DNA from: Halanaerobiales bacterium | GTDB lineage: Bacteria > Bacillota > Halanaerobiia > Halanaerobiales > DTU029 | DNA length: 42,683 nt | Reading direction: 5' to 3' | NCBI GenBank assembly: GCA_029981855.1 | Contig: JARRCS010000020.1 | Location: 1-42,683 of the forward strand | Shown here: piece by piece, positions 16,805-26,036 of the stretch | Layout of the letters: every line of letters begins with the position of its first letter | Position numbering within the stretch: the stretch's first letter is position 1 | Translations under genes and position numbers: made by a program | Notes under the pieces: model-generated | What the model was told of the DNA's origin: nothing | Seen by the model: only the letters and a program-made list of their open reading frames with translations | The model's database searches: none

Positions 16805-19177
16805 TTACTTTAAGGTTACGATGGTTACCCCACTGCCTCCTTCTTCCTGTCTACCGAGACGGTAGGAGGAGACGTGGGGATTTTTTTCCAGTAAATCACT
16901 GACTTCCTTCCTCAGGGCACCGGTTCCCTTCCCGTGGATAATCTCCACCTGTTTTAAACCGGCTAAAAAGACATCATCCAGATATTTATCCAGTTTCCGC
17001 TGGGCTAGATCAAACCTCTCTCCTCTTAAATCAAGTCTTGAAGAAACCCTCTCTTTTTTCTTTACCCGATAACTATGGAGTAGCTCCTCCTTCTTCTCAT
17101 CAGGCATCTCAACCCTTACCAGGTCAGCAAGCCCGGCCTTTATTGTCATGATTCCTGCCTGGATGGTCGCCTCCTCTTTCTCTTCATCAATCTCCAGCAC
17201 TTCACCCTTACGTCCGACACTCTTCAATCTTACCTGATCACCAACACTGATTTCCTTATCAATTGACTCCTCCACCCCGGTAGAGTTATCAGCCAGTTCT
17301 TCACTGATATCCTTGAAGCTTTCATTGACCCGGTTGGCCATTCTATCTATCTCCGGACGGGAAGTAAGTTCTGCCTGTTTCAGTTTCTTAATTATTTCCC
17401 TGGCTTCCTCTCTTGCCCGGTTAATGAGCTCCGCTGCTTCTTCCCGGGCTTCTTTTAGAATCTTAGCTTTCTCTTCCCGGAAGCTATCAATCAGGGAACT
17501 ATATTTTTCCTTTAAGGAACAGACCTCCCTCTCCTTCTGCTGAAAGCTCTCTTTTAACTCTTGGTATTTTTTCCGTTCGGCATTTAAGCCGGCAATAATA
17601 TTTTCAATCTCAATCTCATGGCTGGAAAGCAGTTTTCTGGCCTCCTTAATAATCTCCTCAGGTATTCCCAGCCGCAAGGCGATGGCAAAGGCATTACTTC
17701 CTCCAGGTATACCCATTAATAACCGGTAAGTGGGCTGCAGGGTATCCAGGTCAAACTCTACTGAGGCATTCTCCACCCCTGACTGACTATAGGCATAGCT
17801 CTTCAGCTGGCTGTAATGGGTAGTAGCTACGGTAACTATCCCTGTTTCCCGTAACCTCTCTAAAATGGCAATGCCCAGGGCAGCACCTTCCTTGGGATCG
17901 GTTCCTGCCCCCAGTTCATCCAGTAGGACCAGGCTATCATGATCAGCATTATCCAGGAAGGATTTAATCCTGTTAATATGGGAAGAGAAGGTACTTAGAT
18001 TTTGCTCTATACTCTGCTCATCACCAATATCGGCAAAGACCTTTTTAAAGATAGAGATATCGGTCCCCCTCTCCGCCGGTATATGCAGACCCGACTCCAC
18101 CATTAAAACAAATAAACCCAGTGTCTTTAAGGCAACGGTCTTACCTCCGGTATTGGGGCCGGTAATTATTAGAGTGGTAAATTCATCCCCGACGGAAATA
18201 TCTATCGGTACAGCCTCCTTCTTCAGTAAGGGGTGTCTACCCTGATAGATCTTTATTATCCCCTGCTGATTAATCTCAGGGGCAATCCCGCCAATTTTCT
18301 GGCTGTACCCGGCCCGGGCAAAAATAACATCCAGCACCGAGACGAGCTTCAGATTCTCCCTGATAGTAGCGAGCTCACCCTGCAGTAATCCGGTTAACTG
18401 TTGGAGAATTCTGTAAATCTCCTCCTCTTCTTCCCTCTTTAGTTCCCGGAGTCTATTATTTAACTTTACGATGGCTAAAGGCTCCATAAAGAGGGTCATC
18501 CCGCTTGCCGACTGATCATGAACAATCCCGGCAAAGGTATTTCTATACTCGTGTTTAACCGGAACTACATACCTGTCCCCTCTCCTGGTTATCAGGGTAT
18601 CCTGGAGCATATTCTGGTACTTACTATTTTTGATAATCGAATCCATCCTGTCCCTGACCCTGTTACCAAGCCTGTTTATCTCCGAACGGATGTTAGCCAG
18701 TCTATCACTGGCCCTGTCCCTGATATCACCATATTCATCTAAACAACGGTCCAGCTCTCTCTCCACCACAGGCAGGGTTTTTATCTTAAGCCCCTCATCG
18801 ATAACCAGGCTAAAGGCTTTTTCAATAAGCCTGGGATCCAGATTGCTGACGACTTCATTAAAATACGACCTGAGGGACTTAAACCCACACAGGGTAGTCC
18901 TGACATCGACCAGCTCTTTTGCCGAGAGGACAATCCCCTTATCTATCTTTTTAATTATCTCTCTAAGATCCCTGATACCACCAAAGGGAGGACTGCCGTA
19001 TTCCTTTAAAAGCTCCTTCGCCGCTGTAACCTCGGCCAGTCTCTCTTTTACATAATCATAGTCAGCCACCGGGCTTAACCCGGCTATAATCTCTCTACCT
19101 ATTGTAGTGGCTGCATATTTTTTTACCTCATTCTTTATCTTTTCCAGTTCCAGTATATCTAATGGATTATTATCCAA
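16805..19177 (-). CDS. mutS2: Endonuclease MutS2
   Basis: A 790-aa MutS2: clamp/lever helices in the N-terminal third, a Walker A ITGPNTGGKT (about 338-347) and Walker B LVLLDELGAGTDPKEG, a long coiled coil with KOW-like hinge (about 520-690), and a C-terminal Smr nuclease domain (LDLRGERFDLA ... IIHGKGTGALR). MutS2 suppresses homologous recombination and in B. subtilis also splits collided ribosomes (RqcU). The start is TTG at 19177; GGAGGGG lies inside the end of polX, so the two are coupled. Confidence 0.96.
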   Translation of the reverse strand: MDNNPLDILELEKIKNEVKKYAATTIGREIIAGLSPVADYDYVKERLAEVTAAKELLKEYGSPPFGGIRDLREIIKKIDKGIVLSAKELVDVRTTLCGFKSLRSYFNEVVSNLDPRLIEKAFSLVIDEGLKIKTLPVVERELDRCLDEYGDIRDRASDRLANIRSEINRLGNRVRDRMDSIIKNSKYQNMLQDTLITRRGDRYVVPVKHEYRNTFAGIVHDQSASGMTLFMEPLAIVKLNNRLRELKREEEEEIYRILQQLTGLLQGELATIRENLKLVSVLDVIFARAGYSQKIGGIAPEINQQGIIKIYQGRHPLLKKEAVPIDISVGDEFTTLIITGPNTGGKTVALKTLGLFVLMVESGLHIPAERGTDISIFKKVFADIGDEQSIEQNLSTFSSHINRIKSFLDNADHDSLVLLDELGAGTDPKEGAALGIAILERLRETGIVTVATTHYSQLKSYAYSQSGVENASVEFDLDTLQPTYRLLMGIPGGSNAFAIALRLGIPEEIIKEARKLLSSHEIEIENIIAGLNAERKKYQELKESFQQKEREVCSLKEKYSSLIDSFREEKAKILKEAREEAAELINRAREEAREIIKKLKQAELTSRPEIDRMANRVNESFKDISEELADNSTGVEESIDKEISVGDQVRLKSVGRKGEVLEIDEEKEEATIQAGIMTIKAGLADLVRVEMPDEKKEELLHSYRVKKKERVSSRLDLRGERFDLAQRKLDKYLDDVFLAGLKQVEIIHGKGTGALRKEVSDLLEKNPHVSSYRLGRQEEGGSGVTIVTLK

Positions 19178-19178
19178 A

Positions 19179-20903
19179 TTAACCCCTCCAGTTTAAAAAC
19201 TTCAGTAGATCATCTATCTCCATTGTATTGATGATATCATCCTTTTCTAGCCAGCCACGTCTGGCTACGGCAACCCCCAGCGCCATATCGGCAAACTCGT
19301 TTATATGATGGGAATCAGTATTAATAGCAATCTTAACCCCTTCCTCCCGGGCCCTTTTTACGGAAAGATCATCAAGGTCCAGGCGGTAGGGAGAGGCATT
19401 AATCTCCAGACAGGTACCTGTTTCAGCTGCCCTTTTAATTATCCGCTCCAGATCAAGATCGTAGGCCCTTCTCTTCTTTAAGATCCTTCCCTGGGGATGG
19501 GCAATAATATTAACATAAGGGTTCTCCATAGCCTTGATAATCCGGGTTGTAATCTGTTCCCTGTCCTGATTAAAACCCGTATGGATAGAGGCTATTACCA
19601 GATCCAGCCGGGATAGGATCTCGTCACTATAATCCAGACTGCCATCATAGTCAATATCAACCTCAATCCCCTTGAGTATGGTAATATCATCATACTTTTC
19701 CTGTAGGCGGTCTATCTCTTTCATCTCCTCCTCAAGAGTTTCAGGGGTCATCCCGTGAGCAACCCTGAGGGACTGGGAGTGATCGGTAATGGCAAGATAC
19801 TGATATCCCCTGGCCCTGGCAGCCTCAACCATCTCCTCGATTGTATGGGCACCATCACTGAAACGGGAATGCATGTGGAGATCCCCCCTAATATCCTCCA
19901 GGGAGACGCTCTCAGGTAAATTGCCCCGGGCAGCAGCAGCAATCTCACCCCTGTCTTCCCTTAATTCGGGGATAATATAATCTAGTTCCAGGGCCTGATA
20001 AATATCGGCCTCTCTTTCCAGTTTTAACCGTTTTTCCCCCTTAAACAAACCGTATTCATTCAGTTTTAATCCAAACTTTTTCGCCCGCTCTCTCAGACGG
20101 AGATTATGCTCCTTTGAGCCGGTAAAATACTGTAAGGCAGCGGGAAATTCCTCTTCACTGACAACCCTCAGGTCTACCTGAACCTGTTCATCGGTAATAA
20201 TACTGGTCTTGCTCTCTCCCTGCAGCAAGACCTCCTGCACTCCCGGCCAGGCAGTGAAATATTCCATCACACCCCTGTTATTCTTGCTGGCTACCAGTAT
20301 ATCCAGATCACCAATCAGTTCCTTCTGCCGGCGAAGGCTGCCGGCCCTGGCAACGCGGATTACATCTTTACCTTTTCTCAGATAGTTAAGGATCTCCTCT
20401 GAGTAGTTCAGGGCCTGAAAGAGGAGGATTGCCTCCCGGTATCTCTCATATTCCTGCAGGGCCTTTAAGAGGTTCTCTTCAGTTTTCGGACCGAAACCCT
20501 TGAGTTTCCTGATTCTACCCTGCTCAAGAGCCCTTTTAAAATCAGCTACATCCTGGATTCCCAGCTCGTAAAATAACTGGTGGGCCCTTTTCGGGCCTAA
20601 TCCGGGAATCTGAATCAATTCCAGGACTCCGGTAGGTAGTTCCCCCTTAATCTCTTCTAAGGGAGGACAGTACCCGTTCTCAAAGATCTCCCTGATGGTA
20701 GCGGCAATTCCCTCACCGATCCCGGGAATCTCCTTCAGCCTCCCTTCCTTAGCTAGCTTTTTAAGATCCTCCGAGCTCTCCATAATCTTACGGGAGGCAT
20801 TATAATAGGCCCTGACCCTGTATCTATTTTCACCATTAATCTCAAGCAGACCAGCCAGTTCCCTCAACATCCCTGCTATCTCTTTGTTGGTTAACTCGCT
20901 CAA
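19179..20903 (-). CDS. polX: DNA polymerase X with PHP domain
   Basis: A 574-aa family X repair polymerase fused to a PHP phosphoesterase. Helix-hairpin-helix segments at IPGIGEGIAATI and IPGLGPKRAHQLF, a palm with the paired carboxylates GDLDILVA and VQVDLRVV, then the PHP domain with LHMHSRFSDGAHT, ITDHSQSL, GIEVDIDYDG, IASIHTGF, IIAHPQGR and NTDSHH as metal ligands. It fills short gaps and has 3'-5' exonuclease and AP-endonuclease activities in Bacillus. TTG start at 20903 with AGAAGGTGAT. Sits 1 nt before mutS2 as in Bacillus (yshC-yshD). Confidence 0.96.
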   Translation of the reverse strand: MSELTNKEIAGMLRELAGLLEINGENRYRVRAYYNASRKIMESSEDLKKLAKEGRLKEIPGIGEGIAATIREIFENGYCPPLEEIKGELPTGVLELIQIPGLGPKRAHQLFYELGIQDVADFKRALEQGRIRKLKGFGPKTEENLLKALQEYERYREAILLFQALNYSEEILNYLRKGKDVIRVARAGSLRRQKELIGDLDILVASKNNRGVMEYFTAWPGVQEVLLQGESKTSIITDEQVQVDLRVVSEEEFPAALQYFTGSKEHNLRLRERAKKFGLKLNEYGLFKGEKRLKLEREADIYQALELDYIIPELREDRGEIAAAARGNLPESVSLEDIRGDLHMHSRFSDGAHTIEEMVEAARARGYQYLAITDHSQSLRVAHGMTPETLEEEMKEIDRLQEKYDDITILKGIEVDIDYDGSLDYSDEILSRLDLVIASIHTGFNQDREQITTRIIKAMENPYVNIIAHPQGRILKKRRAYDLDLERIIKRAAETGTCLEINASPYRLDLDDLSVKRAREEGVKIAINTDSHHINEFADMALGVAVARRGWLEKDDIINTMEIDDLLKFLNWRG

Positions 20904-20960
20904 AATAAATCACCTTCTCATGCTAGAACAAATTAGCTACTTGCCATGTGCTAAACAGCG

Positions 20961-20984
20961 AAAAGACCATGACTCCTCATGGCC
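20961..20984 (-). terminator. Weak intrinsic terminator after cvpA
   Basis: On the minus strand GGCCATGA / TCATGGTC (8 bp, one G-U) with loop GGAG is followed by TTTTCG. It overlaps the cvpA stop codon, so part of the transcript may stop before polX. Confidence 0.55.
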
Positions 20985-21468
20985 TGAAAATATCCTGCAG
21001 ATTCTTTTGAATTATCGGGGTTACATTTAAAAGACTATTTGCCAGGTAAGAATTATCAAGTAAGTTATTTGCCCTGGAATAGGGAATCTGATCCAGCAGG
21101 AGAACCAGAAAATAGGCTATAATTACACCCTTCACTAGTCCCAGGGCAGCCCCGGCAATATGGTCAAGGGGCTCAAGAAAAAGGAGGTTTAGTAAATTTT
21201 TTAGAACCAGCCCCAACAGATGAATAAATAAATTAACCAGAATAAATAAAACAGCAAAGCTGATAAACTGCATCATCCCGGCTGAGAGATCAAAATAAGG
21301 GATAAGGTAGGATTGAAAATCCCGGTAATAGTTAATGGCGATTAAAAGTGCGGCAACTAATCCCACCAGGGTACTGGTCTGTTTAATAAAACCCTTATTA
21401 TATCCTCCTAGAACAAAATAGAGAAACAGTATCAGAATAGCAATATCCAGAAAGGTTATTCCCTTCAA
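20977..21468 (-). CDS. CvpA family membrane protein
   Basis: A 163-aa protein with four predicted transmembrane helices (about 6-24, 28-46, 60-86 and 107-125) and the CvpA N-terminal pattern FLDIAILILFLYFVLGGYNKGFIKQTSTLVG. E. coli CvpA is needed for colicin V production; the Firmicute relatives (YshB) have no firm role. It lies 3 nt after zapA, as in B. subtilis zapA-yshB-polX-mutS2. TTG start at 21468 with GGAGG upstream. Confidence 0.9.
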   Translation of the reverse strand: MKGITFLDIAILILFLYFVLGGYNKGFIKQTSTLVGLVAALLIAINYYRDFQSYLIPYFDLSAGMMQFISFAVLFILVNLFIHLLGLVLKNLLNLLFLEPLDHIAGAALGLVKGVIIAYFLVLLLDQIPYSRANNLLDNSYLANSLLNVTPIIQKNLQDIFRP

Positions 21469-21471
21469 ATA

Positions 21472-21819
21472 CTAATCTACCTCCTCCAGCAGGGCCAGGA
21501 GTTCCTGATATTCCTTACGTAATTTATTGAACTTCTCTTTAAGAATTTTGTTATCTCCTTCAAGCAGCTTTATATCCTTAAGCTTTTGTTCATACCTTCT
21601 CTTCAATTTGAAATACTCGTCAGCAATATTTATAATAATTAAGCCTAGAATACGCTGACGGGGCAAGCGAGGATAAGCCTTGATTATATCTTCTCCGATA
21701 TCGTTTATATAATTAGCTAGTTTATTAATGTAATCATCAGAAATATCACCGACAACAACTAACTCCTCCCCCATAATTTTTACATTGAACTTATTTTTAT
21801 GCTTATCCTCAACTGCCAT
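21472..21819 (-). CDS. zapA: Cell division protein ZapA
   Basis: A 115-aa ZapA: N-terminal globular part (NKFNVKIMGEELVVVGDISDDYINKLANYIND) and C-terminal coiled coil (about 68-113) for dimerisation/tetramerisation. It binds FtsZ filaments at midcell and bundles them. It is slightly longer than typical Bacillus ZapA because of an extended coiled coil. ATG at 21819 with GGAGG 10 nt upstream. Downstream of pheT, upstream of cvpA. Confidence 0.9.
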   Translation of the reverse strand: MAVEDKHKNKFNVKIMGEELVVVGDISDDYINKLANYINDIGEDIIKAYPRLPRQRILGLIIINIADEYFKLKRRYEQKLKDIKLLEGDNKILKEKFNKLRKEYQELLALLEEVD

Positions 21820-21888
21820 AATTATTCATCCTCCGGAAATAGTTTTTGTTCTATTTAATTATTTCCCTGTTCAGCGGAAAATTCCTGC

Positions 21889-24288
21889 CTATCCCCTAAT
21901 TTTTGCCCCATATTTTTTCTCTAATTCCCGAAGAATATTGCCAAAGAGCTGATTTACTTCCTCATCCCTCAGTGTCCTATCCTCTGCCTGGAACAGTAGT
22001 GTAAAGGCAAGGCTTTTCTTATTCTCGGGGATCTGATCACCTTTGTAGAGGTCGAAGATATTTACCTCCTTCAATAACTCTCCACCCCGCTCTTTGATAC
22101 TTACAAGTAGATCACCTGCATTTACATCCTTATCAACCAGGATAGCCAGATCCCGTTCGACAGCTGGATATTTGGGTAATGGCTGATAGTTTTTCTCAAG
22201 TTTAACTTCCTGCTGAATCAGTTCAAAATCAAGCTCAAAGACAGCTGTTCTCTGCTTCAAGTCCAGCTTCTCAATCAGGCCCGGTAGGACCTCTCCAATG
22301 ATGCCTAGTTCTTTTTCACCGGCAAATATTCCGGCAGCCCGGCCCGGATGGAGGTAGGGGACCTTAACCGGTTTAAATTCAATATTATTAATACCCAGGC
22401 GGTTGAAGTATGATTCCAGAACCCCCTTGAGATAGAAGAAGTCGGGAGCACCCGAGTTCCAGATATCCCGGAGATAACCTATACTCCCACCGGCCAGTTT
22501 CATTACTTCCCGGGCAGGCTCACCTTCGCCCTGATTAATAAATATTTTTCCCAGTTCAAAGACGGCCATCTTTTCAATCTGTCTTTTGGCATTATTGGCC
22601 AGGACCTCCAGTATTCCAGGAACTAAAGAGGTTCGCAGCACGGCATAGGCCTCACTTAATGGGTTTTTAATCCTGACCCATTGCCTAAGCTCACTATCTT
22701 CAGGAATATTTAATCTATCAAAACTAGTTTCACCTGTTAAGCTGAAATTAATTACCTCATCAAGGCCGGACCCGATTAATAAATCCCTGGTTAGGTCCTC
22801 TAATTTCTGTTTAAACGTTTTTCCTCCCTGCTGCTTGCTTTCAGGCCTGGTTACCGGTATATTATTGTAACCGTAGATACGGGCAACCTCTTCAATCAGA
22901 TCAGCCTCTCTCTCCACATCATTTCTATAGGAAGGTACCTTTACGAGCAGAAGGTCCTCATCCTGCTTTACTACAGTGAACTCGAGCCTCTCCAGCATTT
23001 CCCGAACCTCTGTTACCGTTAAATCTAAACCCAGTATCTTATTAACCAGAGAGATTTCCAGCTCAATCTCTAAAGGCTCAAAGGGTTGGGGGTATACATC
23101 TATCGTCCCCCGTACAACCTCTCCGCCGGCATATTTCTGCATTAAATAGGCTGCCCTGTTACCTGCTTCAACTACCTTTTCTATATCAATACCCCGTTCA
23201 AAACGGTGGGAGGCCTCACTGGGCAGGGCTAGTTTTTTAGCAGTTTTCCTGATATTAACCGGATTGAAATAGGCAGATTCCAGAAAGATATTGGTGGTTT
23301 CTTCAGTAATCTCACTATTGGCCCCCCCCATAACCCCGGCCAGGCCGATAGGCTTATCGGGATCAGCAATTACCAGTACCTCATCATCCAGCTTACGCTC
23401 TTTATCATCCAGGGTAATAATAGCCTCATTGTTTTCCGCCCGGCGGACAATTATCTTCCTGCCAGCAATCTGATCATAATCAAAGGCATGTAAAGGCTGG
23501 TTATACTCCAGCATAACATAATTGGTAATATCAACAATATTATTTATCGGACGGATACCGGCAGCAGCAAGCCTTTTCTGGAGCCATTCGGGTGAAGGCT
23601 CGATCTTGACGTTTTTAATTATCCTCCCCGTATAGCGGGGACACAGATCTTCATCCCAGACCTCAACCGCGATGAGATCATTAATTTCCTCCCCGGTCTC
23701 TTCCAGATCAATGGCAGGGTATTTAATCTTACCCTGACCCTGCATAGCCTTTAATTCGCGCGCCAGACCGAGCAATCCAAGACAGCGGGCATAATTGGGT
23801 GTCAGGTCCAGTTTTAGTACATAATCATCTAAATCCAGATAGTCGACCATCCTCATGCCGACCTCTGCCTCTTCCTCCAGGATCATTATACCCGGGGCCC
23901 GTTCCTCACTTAAGCCCAGTTCATCGGTGGAACAGATCATGCCATAGGAGGGCTCCCCTCTGAGTTTAGCCGCTTTAATCTTCATACCGTTGGGTAGGGT
24001 AACCCCAACAGGAGCTACGGGCACCTTAGCCCCTTCTACTACATTAGGTGCCCCGGTAATGATCTGTAAGACCTCCTCCCCGGTATTAACCTCACAGATT
24101 ACCAGTTTATCGGCATTAGGATGTTCCTTTATCCTGATAATCTCACCCACGATTATCTCTTTTAATTCCTCTCCCAGGTATTCCAGGCCGTCGACCTCCA
24201 TACCGGCCATGGTTAGTCTTTCGGCCAGTTCTTCCGGACTATAAGGGAAATCTATATATGTTTTTAACCAGTTATAAGAAACTCGCAT
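21889..24288 (-). CDS. pheT: Phenylalanyl-tRNA synthetase beta subunit
   Basis: A 799-aa beta subunit of the heterotetrameric PheRS. It starts MRVSYNWLKTYIDF; the tRNA-binding EMAP-like domain (about 40-150) has IGEVLRI-type core VGEIIRIKEHPNADKLVICEV, then B3/B4 editing domain with NYVMLEYNQPLHAFD, B5, the catalytic-like core, and the C-terminal FDX-ACB anticodon-binding domain (PLPKYPAVERDLAILVD ... ). The start at 24288 has GGAAGGTGAGG; the open frame extending to 24363 runs through a repeat and is not counted. The gap from pheS is 220 nt, unusually long, filled by repeat copy C. Confidence 0.96.
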   Translation of the reverse strand: MRVSYNWLKTYIDFPYSPEELAERLTMAGMEVDGLEYLGEELKEIIVGEIIRIKEHPNADKLVICEVNTGEEVLQIITGAPNVVEGAKVPVAPVGVTLPNGMKIKAAKLRGEPSYGMICSTDELGLSEERAPGIMILEEEAEVGMRMVDYLDLDDYVLKLDLTPNYARCLGLLGLARELKAMQGQGKIKYPAIDLEETGEEINDLIAVEVWDEDLCPRYTGRIIKNVKIEPSPEWLQKRLAAAGIRPINNIVDITNYVMLEYNQPLHAFDYDQIAGRKIIVRRAENNEAIITLDDKERKLDDEVLVIADPDKPIGLAGVMGGANSEITEETTNIFLESAYFNPVNIRKTAKKLALPSEASHRFERGIDIEKVVEAGNRAAYLMQKYAGGEVVRGTIDVYPQPFEPLEIELEISLVNKILGLDLTVTEVREMLERLEFTVVKQDEDLLLVKVPSYRNDVEREADLIEEVARIYGYNNIPVTRPESKQQGGKTFKQKLEDLTRDLLIGSGLDEVINFSLTGETSFDRLNIPEDSELRQWVRIKNPLSEAYAVLRTSLVPGILEVLANNAKRQIEKMAVFELGKIFINQGEGEPAREVMKLAGGSIGYLRDIWNSGAPDFFYLKGVLESYFNRLGINNIEFKPVKVPYLHPGRAAGIFAGEKELGIIGEVLPGLIEKLDLKQRTAVFELDFELIQQEVKLEKNYQPLPKYPAVERDLAILVDKDVNAGDLLVSIKERGGELLKEVNIFDLYKGDQIPENKKSLAFTLLFQAEDRTLRDEEVNQLFGNILRELEKKYGAKIRG

Positions 24289-24323
24289 TTTCCTCACCTT
24301 CCATCTTTGCTGTTTTTCCTGAA

Positions 24324-24495
24324 GATAAACCTTAGAATCATCAAAAAATTTCCTGAGACACACTCGATGTGCTAGTGTCTAAACCATCATTGCGTAATTT
24401 AAAAGAAGGTTTAGACCGATGCGCTCGATGCGCTAGTGCAGAAACATCATTGCGTTAATAAAAAGAAGGTTTCTGCAATCGGAAACATCTATTTG
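24324..24495 (-). repeat. Dispersed leader repeat, copy C, with two tandem hairpin units
   Basis: Both flanks match copy A: 24324-24353 to 41-70 (28 of 30) and 24477-24495 to 75-93 (identical). Between them, where copy A has 4 nt, lie two tandem units, 24354-24416 and 24417-24476. Each has a hairpin with the same loop type (TGCGTAATTTAAAAGAAGG or TGCGTTAATAAAAAGAAGG) but different stems: GTCTAAACC/GGTTTAGAC and GCAGAAAC/GTTTCTGC. Each also repeats CTCGATGYGCTAGTG. The stems changed on both sides and still pair, which points to selection on structure. Confidence 0.75.
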
Positions 24496-24508
24496 TAGTG
24501 TAGTAAAC

Positions 24509-25534
24509 TTAAAATTGATGCAGAAATCTCCGGTCATTTTCAAAAAAGAGACGGATATCATCGATTCCATACTTCAGCATGGCAACTCTGTCCCATCCCA
24601 TCCCGAAGGCAAAACCGCTATAAACCCTGGTATCCAGCCCGGCCATCTCCAGTACATTGGGGTGGACCATACCTGAACCCATCACCTCTAACCAGCCGGT
24701 ATGGGAACAGAGCCTGCAGCCCTTACCCCCGCAGACGATACAGGAAATATCAACCTCGGCACTCGGTTCAGTAAAAGGGAAGTAGCTGGGACGGAATCTC
24801 AGCGAACGGTTTTCACCGTAGATTGCCTTGACAAAGAGCTCGATCGTTCCCTTCAGGTCACTAAAGGAGATATCCTTATCAATCACCAGGCCTTCCACCT
24901 GATGAAAGACAGGAGAATGGGAGGCATCTAACTCATCAGAACGGTAGACCCGGCCGGGGGCAATAACCCTGATCGGTGGCTTCTGCCTGGCCAGAGTCCT
25001 AATCTGAACCGGCGATGTATGTGTACGTAAAAGGTACTTATCATCAATATAGAAGGTATCCTGCAGATCCCGGGCAGGATGATGTTCGGGTACATTCAGG
25101 GCCTCAAAATTATTATACTCGGTCTCTATCTCAGGCCCTTCGGCAATGGTAAAACCCAACCCAATAAATACATCCTTAACCTCATTAATTATCTGGGTCA
25201 GGGGATGATAATGCCCGATCTCCGGTCCCGCACCGGGCAGGGTTATATCAATCTTCTCCTCTGCAAGACGTTTTTCCCGGATCAATTCCTCCAGTTCATT
25301 CATCTTAAGTTGGATCAGTTCATTTAGCTTTGCCTTTAACTGATTGGCAATCAGACCGATAACTGGTCTCTCCTCAGCGGGTATCTTCCCCATCTGACGG
25401 AGAACATCGGTAATCCGTCCCTTTTTACCGAGGAATTCAATTCTTAATTCCTCTAACCTGTCCAGGTCATCAACATCTTTAAATAGCTTTTCTGCTTCCT
25501 TTTCAATACTTTGTAGTTTTTCTTTTAAATCCAT
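24509..25534 (-). CDS. pheS: Phenylalanyl-tRNA synthetase alpha subunit
   Basis: A 341-aa catalytic alpha subunit. An N-terminal coiled coil (1-90) precedes class II motifs: GHYHPLTQIINEVKDVFIGLGF (motif 1), FHQVEGLVIDKDISFSDLKG (motif 2 region), FPFTEPSAEVDISC and AFGMGWDRVAMLKYGIDDIR (motif 3). ATG at 25534 follows GGAGGTGTAAACAA. Expression is controlled by the Phe T-box leader upstream. Confidence 0.97.
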   Translation of the reverse strand: MDLKEKLQSIEKEAEKLFKDVDDLDRLEELRIEFLGKKGRITDVLRQMGKIPAEERPVIGLIANQLKAKLNELIQLKMNELEELIREKRLAEEKIDITLPGAGPEIGHYHPLTQIINEVKDVFIGLGFTIAEGPEIETEYNNFEALNVPEHHPARDLQDTFYIDDKYLLRTHTSPVQIRTLARQKPPIRVIAPGRVYRSDELDASHSPVFHQVEGLVIDKDISFSDLKGTIELFVKAIYGENRSLRFRPSYFPFTEPSAEVDISCIVCGGKGCRLCSHTGWLEVMGSGMVHPNVLEMAGLDTRVYSGFAFGMGWDRVAMLKYGIDDIRLFFENDRRFLHQF

Positions 25535-25563
25535 TTGTTTACACCTCCAAAACAAAGTTGCAT

Positions 25564-25800
25564 AAAAAAATCTCTCATCCCTAGGGACGAGAGATCCGCG
25601 GTACCACCCTATTTTACCTGTAAACAGGTCACTTATATTTTGCTAACGAGATACTACATCCCGGAAAAGGCCTACTAAAGATTTCAGCCCCCAGCTCCAG
25701 AGTGAACTTCATTATCCCTGCCCCGGGGATGCTTCCAGTCAATGACAACCCCTTCCTGTAGAGGCTTAAGATAACTACTCTCTCCTTCATCACCTTTAAT
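25564..25800 (-). promoter_or_regulatory. T-box riboswitch (Phe) before pheS
   Basis: T-box AGGGTGGTACCGCGG lies at 25596-25610, followed by a terminator with stem ATCTCTC.../...GAGAGAT and a T-run at 25564-25570. Stem I carries AGAGAGTAGTTATC near 25795 and the specifier context GAAG-UUC-ACUCUGGAGC, with the codon UUC at 25704-25706. Uncharged tRNA-Phe should stabilise the antiterminator and let pheST be read. Confidence 0.93.
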
Positions 25801-25804
25801 GTAT

Positions 25805-25962
25805 ATAGTTTTGTCTGCTCCGATTGGTATTCATTAACCAGTATAACTGCTTATAAGCAAGATAAGCAGTGATCGAACCAGTCGCTTCAAAAACCCTCCA
25901 GAAAAATGTTGCGGTCAACCCCATAGGACCACACCCTTCCAAGAGATATAAATAATCTTTCA
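25805..25962 (-). other. Unexplained leader domain between pheS promoter and T-box
   Basis: About 160 nt is transcribed before the T-box. It has a 9-bp hairpin ACTGCTTAT/ATAAGCAGT (25847-25871), outer partial pairing GACUGGU/ACCAAUC, and a 5' hairpin GTGGTC/GACCGC. No T-box needs such a segment. It might be a separate small RNA (a 6S-like rod was considered) or a second regulatory domain. No coding frame with a start signal is seen. Confidence 0.4.
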
Positions 25963-25968
25963 ATCTAG

Positions 25969-25997
25969 ATTATACCACACCATCGCGAAGTTGACAA
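25969..25997 (-). promoter_or_regulatory. Promoter of pheS leader
   Basis: TTGTCA (25992-25997), 17 nt, TATAAT (25969-25974) on the minus strand, placing the transcript start near 25962, about 430 nt before pheS. Confidence 0.8.
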
Positions 25998-26036
25998 GGA
26001 ATAAGCGCAAATTTATATTTAAAATTTCTGAATATA

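Noticed and set aside
16801-16870. Shared bidirectional terminator between the PBP and mutS2 genes
   Set aside because: The only hairpin (CTACCG/CGGTAG) lies inside the mutS2 coding region and has no T-run.
24289-24363. Longer pheT start
   Set aside because: The added residues are encoded by the dispersed repeat; the true N-terminus MRVSYNWLK has its own ribosome binding site.
24354-24476. CRISPR repeats
   Set aside because: Only two units, adjoining without spacers, with different stems; no cas genes.
25805-25962. Firm call of 6S RNA
   Set aside because: The rod-like fold is suggestive, but I cannot match the conserved central bubble from memory, so it is only listed as an unexplained leader domain.
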